From Iris pallida (Eukaryota; Streptophyta; Magnoliopsida; Asparagales; Iridaceae), in the NCBI GenBank assembly GCA_029216955.1, contig JANAVB010031417.1, positions 23,069,917 through 23,133,916 of the forward strand: a stretch of 64,000 nt of DNA, given 5' to 3'. This document shows positions 34,401 through 47,079 of the stretch, piece after piece (positions within the stretch are counted from its first letter, which is position 1; every line of letters starts with the position of its first letter). The notes under the pieces were generated by a model. The model was not told the origin of the DNA and did not search any database. It saw only the letters and a list, made by a program, of their open reading frames with translations. A program made the translations under genes and the position numbers.

Positions 34401-36128
34401 GACAACTCTGCCAACATGGCAGTCTATCCTAGCATAATGGTTCCTCAACCAATCCATGCCTAGGACTATATCATAGTCCGCCATAGGGAATTCTATGAAT
34501 CTAGCGGGGAATTCTCTACCGCTAACTACGATCCGACACGAGGAGAACACTCGATCTACTCCCACAAGACCATTACCAGTAAGTATATTGAGCCTCACTG
34601 ATAATGACTCGGGCTCCAACCCTATCCGTGTCGCGAATCGTGCAGACATGAATGAATGCGATGCACCAGAATCAAATAATACGGATGCTGGAAAGGTGTT
34701 GACGAGAATAGTACCTGCCACTACCTCACCTGGTGCAACTTCTTCTTCCATGGTCATCATCATAGCCTGACCTCTAGCTGCGGGTCCCCTCTGCTGGAAA
34801 CCCCTCTGTCGGCTCTGTGCTGGAGCCTGGGTGAACTGCTGCTGGTTCTGCTGTTGAAAGGCCTGGGCCTGGGGCGCCAATGGCCTCGGGTACTGCTGTT
34901 GCTGCTGCTGTGGGACTGGAACTGGGGCTGGTCCCCTCACCGAAGAACTAGAAAGGTTGGATGAGGATGGACCTCCCCTATTCGGGCAGGCCCCTATCTT
35001 ATGATCTGCTCCTCCACAAGCCAGGCACAATCCCTGTGCCCTACGACACTCTGCCACTACATGGCCCGGCTTCCCGCAATGAGAACATCCCACCGCGGAA
35101 GACTGCTTCTGCTTCTGCTGCTGCGGGTACGTCGGGGTCGAATGCTGAACCGACGTCACTGAGGCCGCCCGCCTCGGAGTTCCAATGGTTATACCCCTAG
35201 CTGCCGGAGCTGGAGCTGAAGATTGGTGCATCTGGTTATGGGACCGCTTCCTGCCTCCGGTCCTGTCCACAATTCTCCGGGAGGTATACTCATGCCTCCT
35301 TGCTGCTTTCAATACTGCATCGAACGTCTGGTGCTCGAACTGTTCCACAGCCAATAATATCTCCAAATGCAGTCCCTGCTGGAACCGCTGAGCCCTATCG
35401 AACTCGGTTGCCACCAAGGTGGGGGCAAACCTACTCAGTCTAGAAAACTCGGTCGCATAGCCATCGACCGTCCTGCCTCCTTGCTTCAAGTTGGTGAATC
35501 TGGTCTGCAGGTCGTACCGTGCCACCGCATCGAAGTACTTTGTCTGAAACCTCTCTCTGAACGTCGCCCAAGTGACTGGTGTTGCTAACCCCATGGCCTG
35601 AGCTGCCCACCAATCGCGAGCCAAGTCTAACAACTACAGGCGTACCACCGCCACCTTATCATTATCAGGTGTCCTAGCTGCTTCTAGAACCACCTCGGTA
35701 TCCTGAAGCCAAGTATCCGCGGCAATCGCATCTTCACTGCCGTCAAAGAAAGGAGGGTTTAAGCGCTTGAAACTGTTGGCCGCCTGATTTCCTTGGGGAC
35801 CTCCTCGATTTAGTGCATCATGAACTTTCTGGTGCAAGGCGTCGCCTCGACGATCTTGGGATGCAAACAGTTCTCTGATAAGCCCTACCAAAGGTCCCTC
35901 ATCCTGTCTAGCTGGTTGAACGGGCGGAGCTGCCTGAACTGGAGGTTTCGGGCCTCCGGAAGGCATAACTCGAGAGGCTACTCCAGAGTGCTGAGCTTGA
36001 TCTTCCTGGCGCTGGAGTGCTTGTCGAGCTTCCTCTGGCTGGTTGGCAGGTCCGGGAGTAATGCCGCTGAAGAAGATGACATAGGGAACAGTAAGGAAAG
36101 GACCAGGACAGATCAATGATACAAGCAT
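31416..36128 (-). pseudogene. Retrotransposon B Gag-Pol with one in-frame stop
   Basis: One frame of 1570 codons starts at 36128 and is broken only by TAG at 35636-35634, where A's gag has CAG. Downstream of the stop, numbering from the next ATG (35633): Gag to about residue 130; zinc knuckles [14 protein letters not shown] and [14 protein letters not shown] (183-216); protease FDSGASHSF (about 320); RT with [11 protein letters not shown] (630-640); RNase H with YFDASGRG (779) and TDHKSLKY (841); integrase HHCC (990-1030) and D-D-E at about 1060, 1121 and 1157; a GPY-like segment (about 1290); and a chromodomain-like tail (1355-1405). All key residues are present. It encodes replication and chromatin-targeted integration functions of a chromovirus. 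Confidence 0.95.
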
Positions 36129-36229
36129 GTGATCAGGTCAAGAATCTCAGGGATTTGAAGATACGAGCAGAGATCAAGGGCGAATACTGATTGAGACATC
36201 TATTCGGTAAACCCTCACATTTCTTGAAT

Positions 36230-36258
36230 GCCAAGACCTGCATGGGCCACCACTTAAA
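36230..36258 (-). other. Candidate primer-binding region of B
   Basis: Read on the minus strand, GTGGTGGCCCATGCAGG begins a few bases inside the 5' LTR. It is nearly identical to the equivalent segment in A and C. Confidence 0.4.
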
Positions 36259-36949
36259 CCGTGTCACACCCCAGAACCAGAATACTGGAGAGCGGGGGCA
36301 GACACAGCCAGCTACGTATATTGAAATAGAATATATCTCAACTATACGGTCACGGCTGTCTAGATATGAGGGTTTACTACAAGCCAGCAGTCTCTTAAGG
36401 TCAAGCCTATTGTCTCAATCTCAAGCAATTAACAGAGTTACAAGATGTTAGAGCATCAAATATATATATATAAGGCGTCCCAAATATTACATATTGGATG
36501 ATCATGAAACTAGTCGTACAAATGATAGGACTAGCAAGAGTTCAGTCATACATGATCAACCCTAGGATTTGTTAATCATGTTTACAGCCCGTAGGCAGAC
36601 AGTAAGTAAATGTGCATCGAGCTAACAGGTGCTCGTCGGCTAAACGCCTCAAAAGAATAAATTTACATATAAGTGGGTGAAACAAAAGGGGAAAACCCAC
36701 TCTTGGCCCGGGTTCCGTCTAGTTGTCACCATTGGGCTGGAAGCTTGGTAGATCCTCGGGAGCCGCTCCGAAATCTGGCCATACAAAACCAGCTGGGTCA
36801 AACCCCAGAAAGAGCAAGTGCCACAAAGGAGGCCACAAATAAGAACAAAAGCCAGCATATCAAAACATAAAGAATAAAAGGAAAGTACAAGTAAAATAAA
36901 AGTACACAGAGCGATAAACGACTAGGGACGTGGAACCATTCCGGGAGCC

Positions 36950-36994
36950 CGGTTACAATCCTCAAACCAAACAAGGACCGGGATTGTACCCCTT
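36950..36994 (-). other. Conserved LTR stem-loop (B 5' LTR)
   Basis: Same structure as at 28888, with one flanking change (GAGCCC for GAGCCA). Confidence 0.6.
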
Positions 36995-38076
36995 CGCCTG
37001 AATAGCTCACTGTCTCTACCCATTTATCGTTAGAGATAAGTAAAACAATCATGATCAAGGGTTCCAGGTACAGGGGCTAGACAAGACTCTAGACAGGGCT
37101 GGACACCATTCATTCACAATCGGCCAAGCAAGTACTACGGCTTACTACTTTAACTAACTAGGGTTATCACAAGCCTAATTACTAACAAGATGCAAGTGAG
37201 AAACTCCCAGTCCCAAGCCCTGCAGACCATCCAGTTATCCTTCCGCGGGTTGAGAGTTATAGGTGGGTACATCGCCCGGGAGACAAATGTACCCTTAGGT
37301 GACTTAGAGGGTGCAACACATGACAGTGTGCTGGAAATGTGCTCTACTCGTCGGCAAGCTACAAGTCCATTAATGCCTCCAGATAACGAGACTGCCTGTG
37401 ACCGGGAATTCTCCATGTTCTAATTTGGCCTATTCATTACCTAGTCCAATTTTAGTGTGAGTCCCTGGCCGTGGTACCCAGGGAGTCACCCCTTAGACAT
37501 GATGCAAGACAAGACAAGTGATTTGCACAGAGCAACAGGTAGTACACCCACGGTGTCAAGACAAGTCAAGTCGAGTCAAGAGTGCGCCGCCACGGGCCAC
37601 TATCAAGTGAAGCCAAGTCATACCAAGTCAAGTCAAGTTAAGTTATCAAGTCATGCCAAGTCGGGAGTGCGCCGCTACGGGCCATGATCAAGTCAAGTCA
37701 AGGGAACTTCATGCCCAGGTCTGGTTGGTTCGTATGCAGATACAGTATGAAATTACAAGTGCAAGCTACAAATATCCAGTTACAAGTACAGGTTGAAGAT
37801 TAACAGGTTGCAAGTTACAAGTTACTAATATTAAGGATTACTAGATTGCAAGATGAACTACAGGTTACAGGTGATAGTTATAAAAGATAAGCTAAAGTCT
37901 GCAATTCATAAGGAACCAGCCAGAAATAAGCCAAGACCATTAATACAGAAATCAACTCCAAGTTGTGTCCAAAGTGTATCAAGTCGGGCCAGATAGTGTT
38001 GTGAGTTACAAAATATCAGAAGCTCCAATCCATAATAAAACGAGAGGGCTATTGAAGGTCAAACGGGCACCAGAGG

Positions 38077-38354
38077 TCCTGTACGCAGGCCAGCATACGC
38101 AGGGACTATACGCAGGCCATACGCAAGGGGAGCAGTACGCAAGCCATACGCAATGCACAGTACGCAGGCCAGCATACGCAGGGGAGCAGTACGCAAGCCA
38201 TACGCAATGCACAGTACGCAGGCCAGCATACGCAGGGAAGCAGTACGCAAGCAATACGCAATACACAGTACGCAGGCCAGCATACGCAGGGGCTATACGC
38301 AGGCCATACGCAATGCACAGTACGCAGGCCAGCATACGCAGGGAGCCAGGTTTG
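38077..38354. repeat. 54-bp minisatellite, B 5' LTR
   Basis: Same array as at 30015-30292 with one visible substitution, consistent with a recent insertion. Confidence 0.92.
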
Positions 38355-39364
38355 CACGAAAACCAAACAGCGGGCCCCACGCACGTGGGCGTGCGTATAG
38401 GGTCAGCAGCAGCGGCGCCCACGAAATGGAGCTGGGGCCCACGCACACGTGGTACGTGCGTGTAGGGGCTCAAAGGCTCATGATGGGGACAAGGGAGAGG
38501 AGGCCACGTGCTGGCTGCGTAGAGGGGCACTACGCAGGGGAGGCTACGCAGAGTGCAATACGCAGGGTGCAATACGCAGAAGACCCTAAGCAAGGGCTCT
38601 ACGCAAGCAACACTACGCAGGAGCTCTACGCAAAGGCCGTACGCGGGAGCCGCGTGGCCAACAAGAGGGGAAAGGCTGTGTTCTTCTCCTACCTCTGTCC
38701 GAGAGGAAGAACACCCACCCCAAAAACTTGCAAAAATCCATAACTCTTTCAATTGAAAACGAAATCAGGTTTTGCAAAGACCAAAGTTGTGTAAAACTTG
38801 ATTCTCCTCAACATGGAAACCTCAAAGACGCCAAAAATCAAAGTTTATGAAATAAATTCGAGGAAAACTAAGATTCATGAAAGTTTAGATCTAAGGAGAT
38901 CCATGCTTCAAATCCAGAAACTCCAAGTTCTAATGTTGTTCATGGTGAACTAATCTATCTAATGGACAAATAAAAGGGGTTCTCATGTGGTGGCCAAAAG
39001 CACTTGCCTATGGGTTGAGGAGTTGTGTGAAAGAAGGAAGAAGAAGAAGATGGAGAAGTAAATGAAAAATAAAGAGGAGAGAGAAAAGTTAGGTGGGATA
39101 TAATGAGGGTGGTTGTGGTGTTCTTGAGGGTGTAGAGTAGGTTAAGGGGTTCAAATGCAAAATAACCAAACTAAACCAATTAAAACCGAGCCGAACCAAA
39201 ACCCGAAATACGAGAAAACCCAAAATTCTGCAAGTCGAGAAAATTAAAAATACAAGCCAAAATCCAATCTACGAGTATAAATACGAAATACGGGAAATGA
39301 GGGTGACAATTTATATAATCCGTCGCTAGTTAGTCGCTAGTCCGTCGCTAAATGTAACATCAAT

Positions 39365-39590
39365 TAAAAAAATTACAGAAACATTCTATTTCCTTTTCGT
39401 AAATATTACACATTCATAATATCCAATATCCAAACATCCATGTACGATCAACAAATATCCAAATATCCATCCAAACATCCATGTACGATCAACAAATATC
39501 CAATATCAAATATCCAATAACAAATATCCAAATATCCAAATTCATAATATCCAAATATCCAAATTCATAATATCAAAAAACAGTACAAAT
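39365..39590. repeat. AATATCCA-rich tract with copied transposase segment
   Basis: An irregular array of AAATATCC words at the 3' end of CACTA-2 gene 2. Two exact 22-bp copies (39434-39455 and 39475-39496) match 43927-43948, inside the transposase start region of the same element. Confidence 0.75.
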
Positions 39591-39591
39591 A

Positions 39592-41699
39592 TCATTTTCC
39601 CGGAGATGGATCGCGTGGTCGTCTCGGCGCCGCCTCGGCTCTGCGGATGTACTCTTCCACCATGTACGCCGGCACCTGGGACAACACATGCTCTGGAAGC
39701 GTGCGGAGCTGCTCTGCCGACATCATGTCCATGAGCCCAATGAGCGCAGTATCCGGTACCAGGCGGACCTCGGCATTACGGTCAAATGAATAACGTCCAG
39801 GGTCGGAAGGACCGGCAACCGCAGTAGACGTACCGGGAGCAGACGGATCTGGACCGGGAGCAGAAGGACGCGGAAGGCGCTCCAGCACATCCGACATTAG
39901 ACTCCGCATTTCCGACATATCGGAGGTGAGAGTCGCAAGCTGCGTCCTCATATCGTCCGACGGGGGCGCGGGAGGAGGCGGGGGCGGTGGATATCTCGGA
40001 GTCGCGCCCTGCAACGACGTCGCCATGGAACCTACGCCGTAGACGCGCCCTTTATTAAAGCCGTCGACAGACTCTACGAACACGTCGTCGTAGCGAGCGA
40101 CCATAGAAGAGGGCGTCTGGGTGGGCGTCGTTTCGCCGACAACCTCGGCAGGGGGCTCAATCTGACTAAGGGCCTCACGATATGCAGCCTATCCAATGAA
40201 TGTGTTTATACTATAAGTTTTCCTAAGTTATAATCTAAATCCTATGTTTCCCTAAGTTATAATTTGAATCCTACGTTCACCTAATTAAGTTAACAATAAT
40301 TATATTACTAATATAAATCTCATAAACGTAATTACTTATATCAGTCGCCTGGGCCCTCGCGTCGACGAAGCTTCCGTCTGCCCGCCTCTTGTGTGTATGC
40401 AGGAATACATCGTAGGCGGTGACCGACTCCGGCTCTCTCCCCTCCTTTACCGCCTGTCGTGCCTGCATACGAAATATACGTCGAATTTAATTAACTACGT
40501 ATATTAATAGTACCGAATTTAATAGTGAAATGAATTTGCGGTATCTCACCAAATCTGCACGCGTCGCTGCGTGGGGCTTTGAACCTCCCGTATGCAGAGC
40601 AGCGACCTGTCTGCTCGCCTTCGCTTTCTCTGATTTCTCCCTGTACTGAGCAGTATTCATCTTATCCAACATCTGCTCGTAGTACTCCTCCCGGAGCCAC
40701 TTCTTCCTCGAATGCGCCGTACGAACGTCGTACACCGCATCCCGTATCTTCTTCCCGGCGGCGGCTTTGTAGGCCTTGCGAATCAACTCCTCGCGATGGG
40801 GGGCCACCAGAACGTCGTCTGACATACAAATTAAATTATCACGTAATTAAAAAATTAGTGGATTAAAGAATAATTAATAATTAACCAAAAGATATATATA
40901 TACCTTCATCTCCTCGAGCCAGACGTACTGCATGTTCTGAGGCACCTCAGAAAAATTGAGGTAGGGGCCATGGTAGTTTTCCCGGATAATTTGCCCGAGT
41001 ATCCGGGCAGCATCAAACGGGAAAAACCTACAAAGAAGCAAAGACTGGATTATTAACTTGAATAAATGAAACAAATTTAATAAATTAACTTAAATTTACT
41101 TACGTATCACCCGCGGGCCATAGCTCTCGTCGGTTCTCGCCTATCGGCCTCTCTGGAGGCGTCGGAGGATCCGCGGGTCCGCGGATGTACTCACCGGTAG
41201 CAGGATGAAGCTGAATCCGGGGGTACTCCGGAGCCCACCCTGCAGTAACTGATGGTGTACCCGCTGGTGCATCCGGGGGCGGAACGGATCCGCTAGCGGA
41301 TGGAGTCTCAGGCCTCGATGAAGATGAATGTAGCGCAGAGGTAGATCGACGGCGGGAAGAGTCTGTGGCCGGGCTCTCCAGGTCGGGATCGGAGGACTCT
41401 ATATCCGGGGAATGTGGAAGGCGACCACGACCGCTACCACCACGACCGCTACCACCACATCCACCACGGCCAGTGCCGCTACCACCACGCCCACCACGGC
41501 CAGTACCCGCCACCACCAGTACCACCACGGCCAGTACCGCCACCACCAGCACGAGTGGTAGTGACCATGACCTGTAAATAGAACACATAAATATAATTAA
41601 CAATATAAAAGTATAAATGAATATAAAACTGAACTAAAATATATATACCAGCAGCAGGGCGGCGAGTGCCGTCAAGACAATGAGAACTAAGAGTGCCAT
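39592..41699 (-). pseudogene. CACTA-2 gene 2, Transposase_24-like accessory protein
   Basis: Six candidate exons with GT/AG borders, approximately 41699-41649, 41571-41104, 41027-40904, 40818-40550, 40462-40336 and 40188-39592. Exon 1 encodes a short hydrophobic start (MALLVLIVLTALAALLL). Exon 2 is Gly/Arg-rich then Pro/Ser-rich. Exon 3 has ENYHGPYLNFSEVP, exon 4 the basic Lys/Arg segment REEYYEQMLDKM, exon 5 ESVTAYDVFLHTHK, and exon 6 a polyproline stretch and a C-terminal helix. The order matches plant Ptta/En-Spm (Transposase_24) proteins. A one-base shift lies in the Gly repeat near 41.51 kb, and the exon 3-4 join does not keep phase with the sites I chose, so it is probably damaged. Confidence 0.65.
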
Positions 41700-41713
41700 C
41701 TGTAAAAAGAAAA

Positions 41714-43960
41714 TCATACAATAAGTAGATGATCGAAAAAGCCCGGTGGAAATATTTTCTCTAACTTGCAGATTGTTAAGACAATCTTCTCCTCAAGTTG
41801 TACCATATGTTGCACCGTCAGCTTAGTTGAACAGATATCCCTGAAGAATATAGACAGCTCGGCCAACGGAACCCATACAGCAGAAGGCAACAACTCTCTC
41901 AAAGCAATGGGCAGTAATCTTTCCATAAACACGTGGCAGTCGTGACTCTTCATTCCCGTTAGCTTGCGTTCATTGAGATCAACGCATCTAGACAAATTCG
42001 AAACATAGCCGTCGGGAAATCTTAAATTAGATATCCACTTGCAGATTATTAATCTATCTTCCTTGCTCAATGTGTATGGCGCTATAGGCTTACTTAATTG
42101 TCCACCAGCACCCCTTTGTATCAAGTTCAGATGAGGACGCTTGCATATCTCGGCTATGTCTTGTCTTGCTTTTGGATTGTCCTCCGTCTTTCCTTTAATA
42201 TCCATTACGGTATTGAAGACATTATCGAACACGTTCTTTTCGATATGCATGACATCAAGATTATGCCTTATAAGATTATCTTTCCAATAAGGCAAGTCCC
42301 AGAAGATACTCCGTTTGGTCCAGTTATGGCTTTGTCCGAACCCCTCGACACGATGGTTCGATGGATCTTCCATTGCGGTGGGCAATTCCTTTACAGCTTC
42401 CCAAATATCGTATCCCGAAAATCTGGCAGGAGGTTGAGAAAATTCTTGTTTTCCATATCTGAACGCGTCCTTATTCTTTCTCCAAGGATGGGTCGCGGGC
42501 AGAAATTGACGGTGACAGTCAAAGAAAGAAGTTTTTCCTCCATGCCTAAGGCGGAACGCCTTACTATTTTCCATGCATATCGGACAAGACATGTTGCCGT
42601 GCGTACTCCATCCCGACAGCATACCGTATGCTGGAAAATCATTGATTGTCCACATGAGTGAAGCTCTCATCTGAAAGTTCTGTTTCCTGGAAATATCATA
42701 GGTCGTGACGCCGATCTCCCACAGCTGTTTCAGCTCATCCACCAACGGCTGTAAATATATATCGATGTTATTCGTCGGATTTTTAGGACCGGGTATGATA
42801 GCTGTCAGAAACATATAAGGAGTCTTCATACACATCCATGGTGGCAGATTGTAAGGGGTAAGAATGACCGGCCAGCATGAGTACTGAGATTCCGACTGTC
42901 CGAAAGGGGCGAAGCCATCAGCACATAGCGCCAGGCGTACATTTCTAGGCTCTGCAGCAAAATCTGGATGACACAAATCAAAATGTTTCCACGCCTCTCC
43001 ATCCGAAGGATGTGACAATTCTCCTTCGTCCTTTATGCGTTCTTCGCTGTGCCACGTCATGTGTTCTGCTGTATTTAGAGATATATACATCCTCTGCAAG
43101 CGCTTCGTGATCGACAAGTAATGCATATACTTGTAAGGACGTCGTTTTCTAGTCGACTTTCCTTTTCCCTGTACTGGCTTGTAACGATCCGCATTACAGA
43201 AGCTGCAACTTTCTGATACGCAATTCTCTTTGTAGTACAACATGCATCCGTTGCGACAACAATCTATCTTCTCGTACCCCAGTCCCTGTTGTCGGACCAT
43301 CATCTTTGACTTGTAGAAGTTTTTTGGTAGCTCTTTTGATTCCTTCGGTAACACCTCCTTGATTACTTCTGTGATCCGATTATAGCAAGCTTGTGGCAAG
43401 TTAAAATCAGACTTTATGTTCAACAACCGCATCGTCACTGACAGTGCGGAATGAGTCTCACAACCAGGATATAGAGAAGTATCTGCGTCCTGAAACATGT
43501 CATAGAACTCCTTCGCCTCGGGATTAGGATCCTCCGGATCAAAATTAGGCCCTGCCGCATCATACACCATATCTCGTGCAAGGTTCTGCAGATCTCCATA
43601 ATCAACAGAGCATCCGTGGTCTTCGATGACATCCGTTGCAGCATTATCATCAAAAGCATAAGTAGCAGCTTCCGCAGCCTGTCTTTCCGAATATAGTTCA
43701 CCTTGCGATGACCACAGGCCGTAATTACGTACGAAACCCTTACGGGTCAAATGATCTCTCACAGTCACCACTTCTTCGTAACGTCTATTGTGACATTTAA
43801 CACATGGACACTTAATTTTGTTACCGTCCATGTACTGAGCTTTGCTCATTGCATAATTAAGAAATACTTCCACGCCTGCCTGAAAATCGTCACTCACACC
43901 AATTCTATTCTCGTGTTGCCGTTTGTACATCCATGTACGATCAACAAAATAACGACTCAT
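41714..43960 (-). pseudogene. CACTA-2 TNP2 transposase, C-terminally truncated
   Basis: I chose the ATG at 43960 (MSRYFVDRTWMYKRQ) because it matches the CACTA-1 homologue; an upstream ATG at 44032 adds 24 unlikely residues. The 748-residue reading has the transposase-associated domain (KIKCPCVKCHN), then the TNP2/Transposase_21 domain (YEKIDCCRNGCMLYY, LALCADGFAPFG, HGNMSCPICMENSKAF, LDVMHIEKNVFDNVF), then DUF4218 (KSHDCHVFMERLLPIALREL). It breaks off after the conserved IFPPGFFD and ends seven codons later. The rest of DUF4218 and all of DUF4216 are missing. It would cut and paste the element if complete. Confidence 0.85.
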
Positions 43961-44499
43961 CCTCAATTTGGATGTAAAAATCTGTATCGTAAGACAAACT
44001 AAACATAAGAATAGCCCGATACCGATACTCATAAATTTGGATTAGGGTTAGGATGTTAGATATAAGTGAACTAGGTGATGTAGAGTACAATATAGGGAAC
44101 TGTGAATGGACTGAAAGTTGCACATGAGAAGGTTCAATGAAGGGCCCATAAATGGGTTCACATGATAAGTTAGTAAGAATCCACATCACTATACATACTC
44201 CCCCGTCTCAGGAGTGTGTCTGGCTCCTATTTAGAACAGCACAGGTCACAACATGTCCAGAATAGCAAAACAGAGCTCTACAATGTATATCGGTATCGGA
44301 CTATTCCTACGAGTATTGGTATCGGCGATATCAATACTCGTGTGAATAGGAGATTGCAATATAAGTCTAAGCTATCTAGCTAACATGTATACTTGCATTT
44401 ATATTGTATCATAACTTGTATCTAGTTACCTTGCTAATCATGTATATACTCTTAACATATATGTGAAGACACTATACTAACATGTATTTAAATCAAGGT

Positions 44500-44685
44500 T
44501 CAAAGTATCGGTATCGAAATCGGTAGTATCGGCGGTATCGGTAGTATCGGCGATATCGGTAGTATCGGTAGTATCGGCGCGCGATATCGGTAGTATCGGC
44601 GGTATCGGTAGTATCGACGATATCGGTAGTATTGGTATCGACGATATCGGTAGTATCGGCGGTATCGGATCGAAGTATCGGATGT
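44500..44685. repeat. GGTAGTATC minisatellite
   Basis: Nested 9-bp words GGTAGTATC and GGCGGTATC or GGCGATATC repeat about 20 times in the 5' region of CACTA-2. A sparser echo occurs at 44290-44335. Confidence 0.9.
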
Positions 44686-45097
44686 TTAGTGCAGGGTGCG
44701 TGACATTGTGAAAGCAATACAAAGTAGCAGTAAAAGGTAATGTGATGCTCAAGCAGCAATGCACAAACTAAATATGTACAGGACATCTTGATGATGGCAA
44801 TTTTATGACAAGTGCAGTATAAAATTTGTGTTCCTAGCAATATGGGTGGTGCACAGATGCTAGGATATGCATCTAGGGTATTTAGAGTGTTAAACAAACA
44901 TGGTATAACCAAAACGACAGACTTCACACCACAGAACAGTGAACACAAAGAATAAATCATAACCCGAGCCTCCCCCTTGGCCAAATAACCCATCAAACCC
45001 TCTCCAATTCACATGGCACAGCCCACACATATATAACAGTATATTAGCAACATTATAGACTAATTACAATTGAAAATGGAGTGAGAACCCTGCCCCC

Positions 45098-45545
45098 ATT
45101 CCCGACCCCCCCCCCCGACCCCCTGCCCCCATTCAACACCCCCCCCGACCCCCCTGCCCTCTCCACCCCCCCACCCCCCGACCCCCCTGCCCCCATTCAC
45201 ACCCCCCCGACCCCCTGCCCTCTCCACCCCCCACCCCTCGACCCCCCCTGCCCCCATTCCCCACCCCTCCCGACCCTCATTCCCCATCCCCCCCCACCCC
45301 CTGCCCCCATTCCCCACACCCCCCCGACCCCCTGACCCCATTCACCACCCCCCCCCGCCCTCTCCACCCCCCGCGAAGCCGACCCCCCCCACTCCCCCCC
45401 CTCCGGCCCCAAAACACAAAATTAGAGAAAATTAGAGAGAGAGAGAGAGAGAGAGAGACCTGGTAGAGAGAGAGAGAGCCGCGAGAGAGAGAGAGAGAGC
45501 CGCGCGCGAGAGAGGGAGAGCCGCGAGAGAGAGAGAGAGTTTTGG
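45098..45545. repeat. C-rich then (GA)n low-complexity tract
   Basis: Long C runs with CCCCGACCCCCTGCCCCCATTC-like periodicity (45098-45415) are followed by GAGAGA runs to 45540. It sits just inside the 5' subterminal repeats of CACTA-2, the same place as the GGA/G-rich tract in CACTA-1 but on the opposite strand. The G-rich minus strand could form quadruplexes (inference). Confidence 0.9.
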
Positions 45546-45594
45546 GGGGAATGAAAAATTCCCCCCCGTCGGTTCAATTTAAGTTAGGGCACAG

Positions 45595-45945
45595 AATCTA
45601 GCGACGGAATAGCGACGGAATAAATTAGTCGCTAAACCGTCGCCAATTAAAAGGTGTTTTCCGACGGCTATATCCGTCGCTAGGTAGTCGCCAAAGTTCC
45701 CGCCAATGTTATAAAGATTTTGCCGCCAACATTTGCGACGAATAAGCGACGAAAAATAATCCGTCGCTAATGTTCGTCGACTTAGCGACGGAAACCCGAC
45801 AAATTTTTACATTTAAAATTGAAAAAAATTATGTTGTGTTGTCTGTCGCTAATCCGTCGCTAAGATGTCGGAAATTGGTCGCTATTAGTGACGGAATCCG
45901 TCCGTCGCTAAAAGTCCGTCGGTAAAGTGGGGTATTTTAGTAGTG
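45595..45945. repeat. CACTA-2 5' subterminal repeats
   Basis: TAGCGACGGAAT, CCGTCGCTAA and related words in both orientations lead to the TAGTAGTG terminus. Confidence 0.85.
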
Positions 45946-46027
45946 TAACCATAGACCATAGGCCATAGGCCCATGTATCTAGGAGACCTTATATAGGTAT
46001 CCATATCTATATAGAATATGAACCTAC

Positions 46028-46675
<648 letters not shown>

Positions 46676-46746
46676 GGGGGAGAGGGATAGAGAGTGAACA
46701 AGAGAGAGAGATATGGGAGTGTGTGTGTGTCACTGTGACAGGGGGG

Positions 46747-46780
46747 TGTGTTCTGTTCTCAGATTTCTGAGAACAGAAAC
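46747..46780. other. Short perfect inverted repeat
   Basis: TTCTGTTCTCAGA and TCTGAGAACAGAA are separated by two bases, within GT/CA-rich flanks that also pair. It lies in LTR D. Confidence 0.7.
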
Positions 46781-47079
46781 CACACACACACACACAATAC
46801 ACATATATACTCCTATGTATATGTACACACATATCTACACAAATACCCATGTAAATACACCCAAATTTCCACATACACACACATACATATATACATATAT
46901 ATACAGTATATACACACATAAATATACATATATATATACATTAAAATCATTTTGAAATTCGTTTTTAAAAACTGCAAAGAACAGTACTACTGTTCATTAC
47001 TGAACCTAAGGGGGGTAACCCAAATCCGACCCCTAAACTCGACTAAGGCTTGAAACCAATGGTTGGTAATCGTGCCCCT

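Larger units (their letters stand above)
28200..39308 (-). mobile_element. LTR retrotransposon B (Tekay-like chromovirus)
   Basis: An 11.1-kb element with two 3047-bp LTRs, flanked by ATTTA (28195-28199 and 39309-39313). It carries gag, protease, RT, RNase H, integrase and a chromodomain-like tail in one frame, and a polypurine tract next to the left LTR (TCTACCCACCTT on the + strand). I counted about 14 differences between its LTRs, almost all transitions, so insertion was recent. It sits in the 3' subterminal repeats of CACTA-2. Confidence 0.97.
36262..39308 (-). repeat. Retrotransposon B 5' LTR
   Basis: 3047 bp, the same length as its partner, beginning TGTCACACCCC on the + strand. Confidence 0.95.
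27515..45945 (-). mobile_element. CACTA-2 DNA transposon (En/Spm type)
   Basis: Begins CACTACCAAAAAAACC at 27515, ends TATTTTAGTAGTG at 45945, and is flanked by TAA (27512-27514, 45946-45948). Both ends are packed with CCGTCGCTA-type subterminal words. Genes are on the minus strand: a TNP2 transposase (43960-41714) then a Transposase_24-like gene (about 41699-39592). Retrotransposon B lies within its 3' end, so the native length is about 7.3 kb. The transposase is truncated in DUF4218. Confidence 0.95.

Noticed and set aside
35820..36119. Plus-strand ORFs within retrotransposon B
   Set aside because: Shadows of the Gag-Pol frame on the minus strand.
42098..42661. 187-codon ORF antisense to the CACTA-2 transposase
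   Set aside because: The opposite frame contains conserved TNP2 motifs; this one has none.
45060..45412. Gly-rich and Pro-rich ORFs on both strands
   Set aside because: Translation of C/G-run low-complexity DNA.
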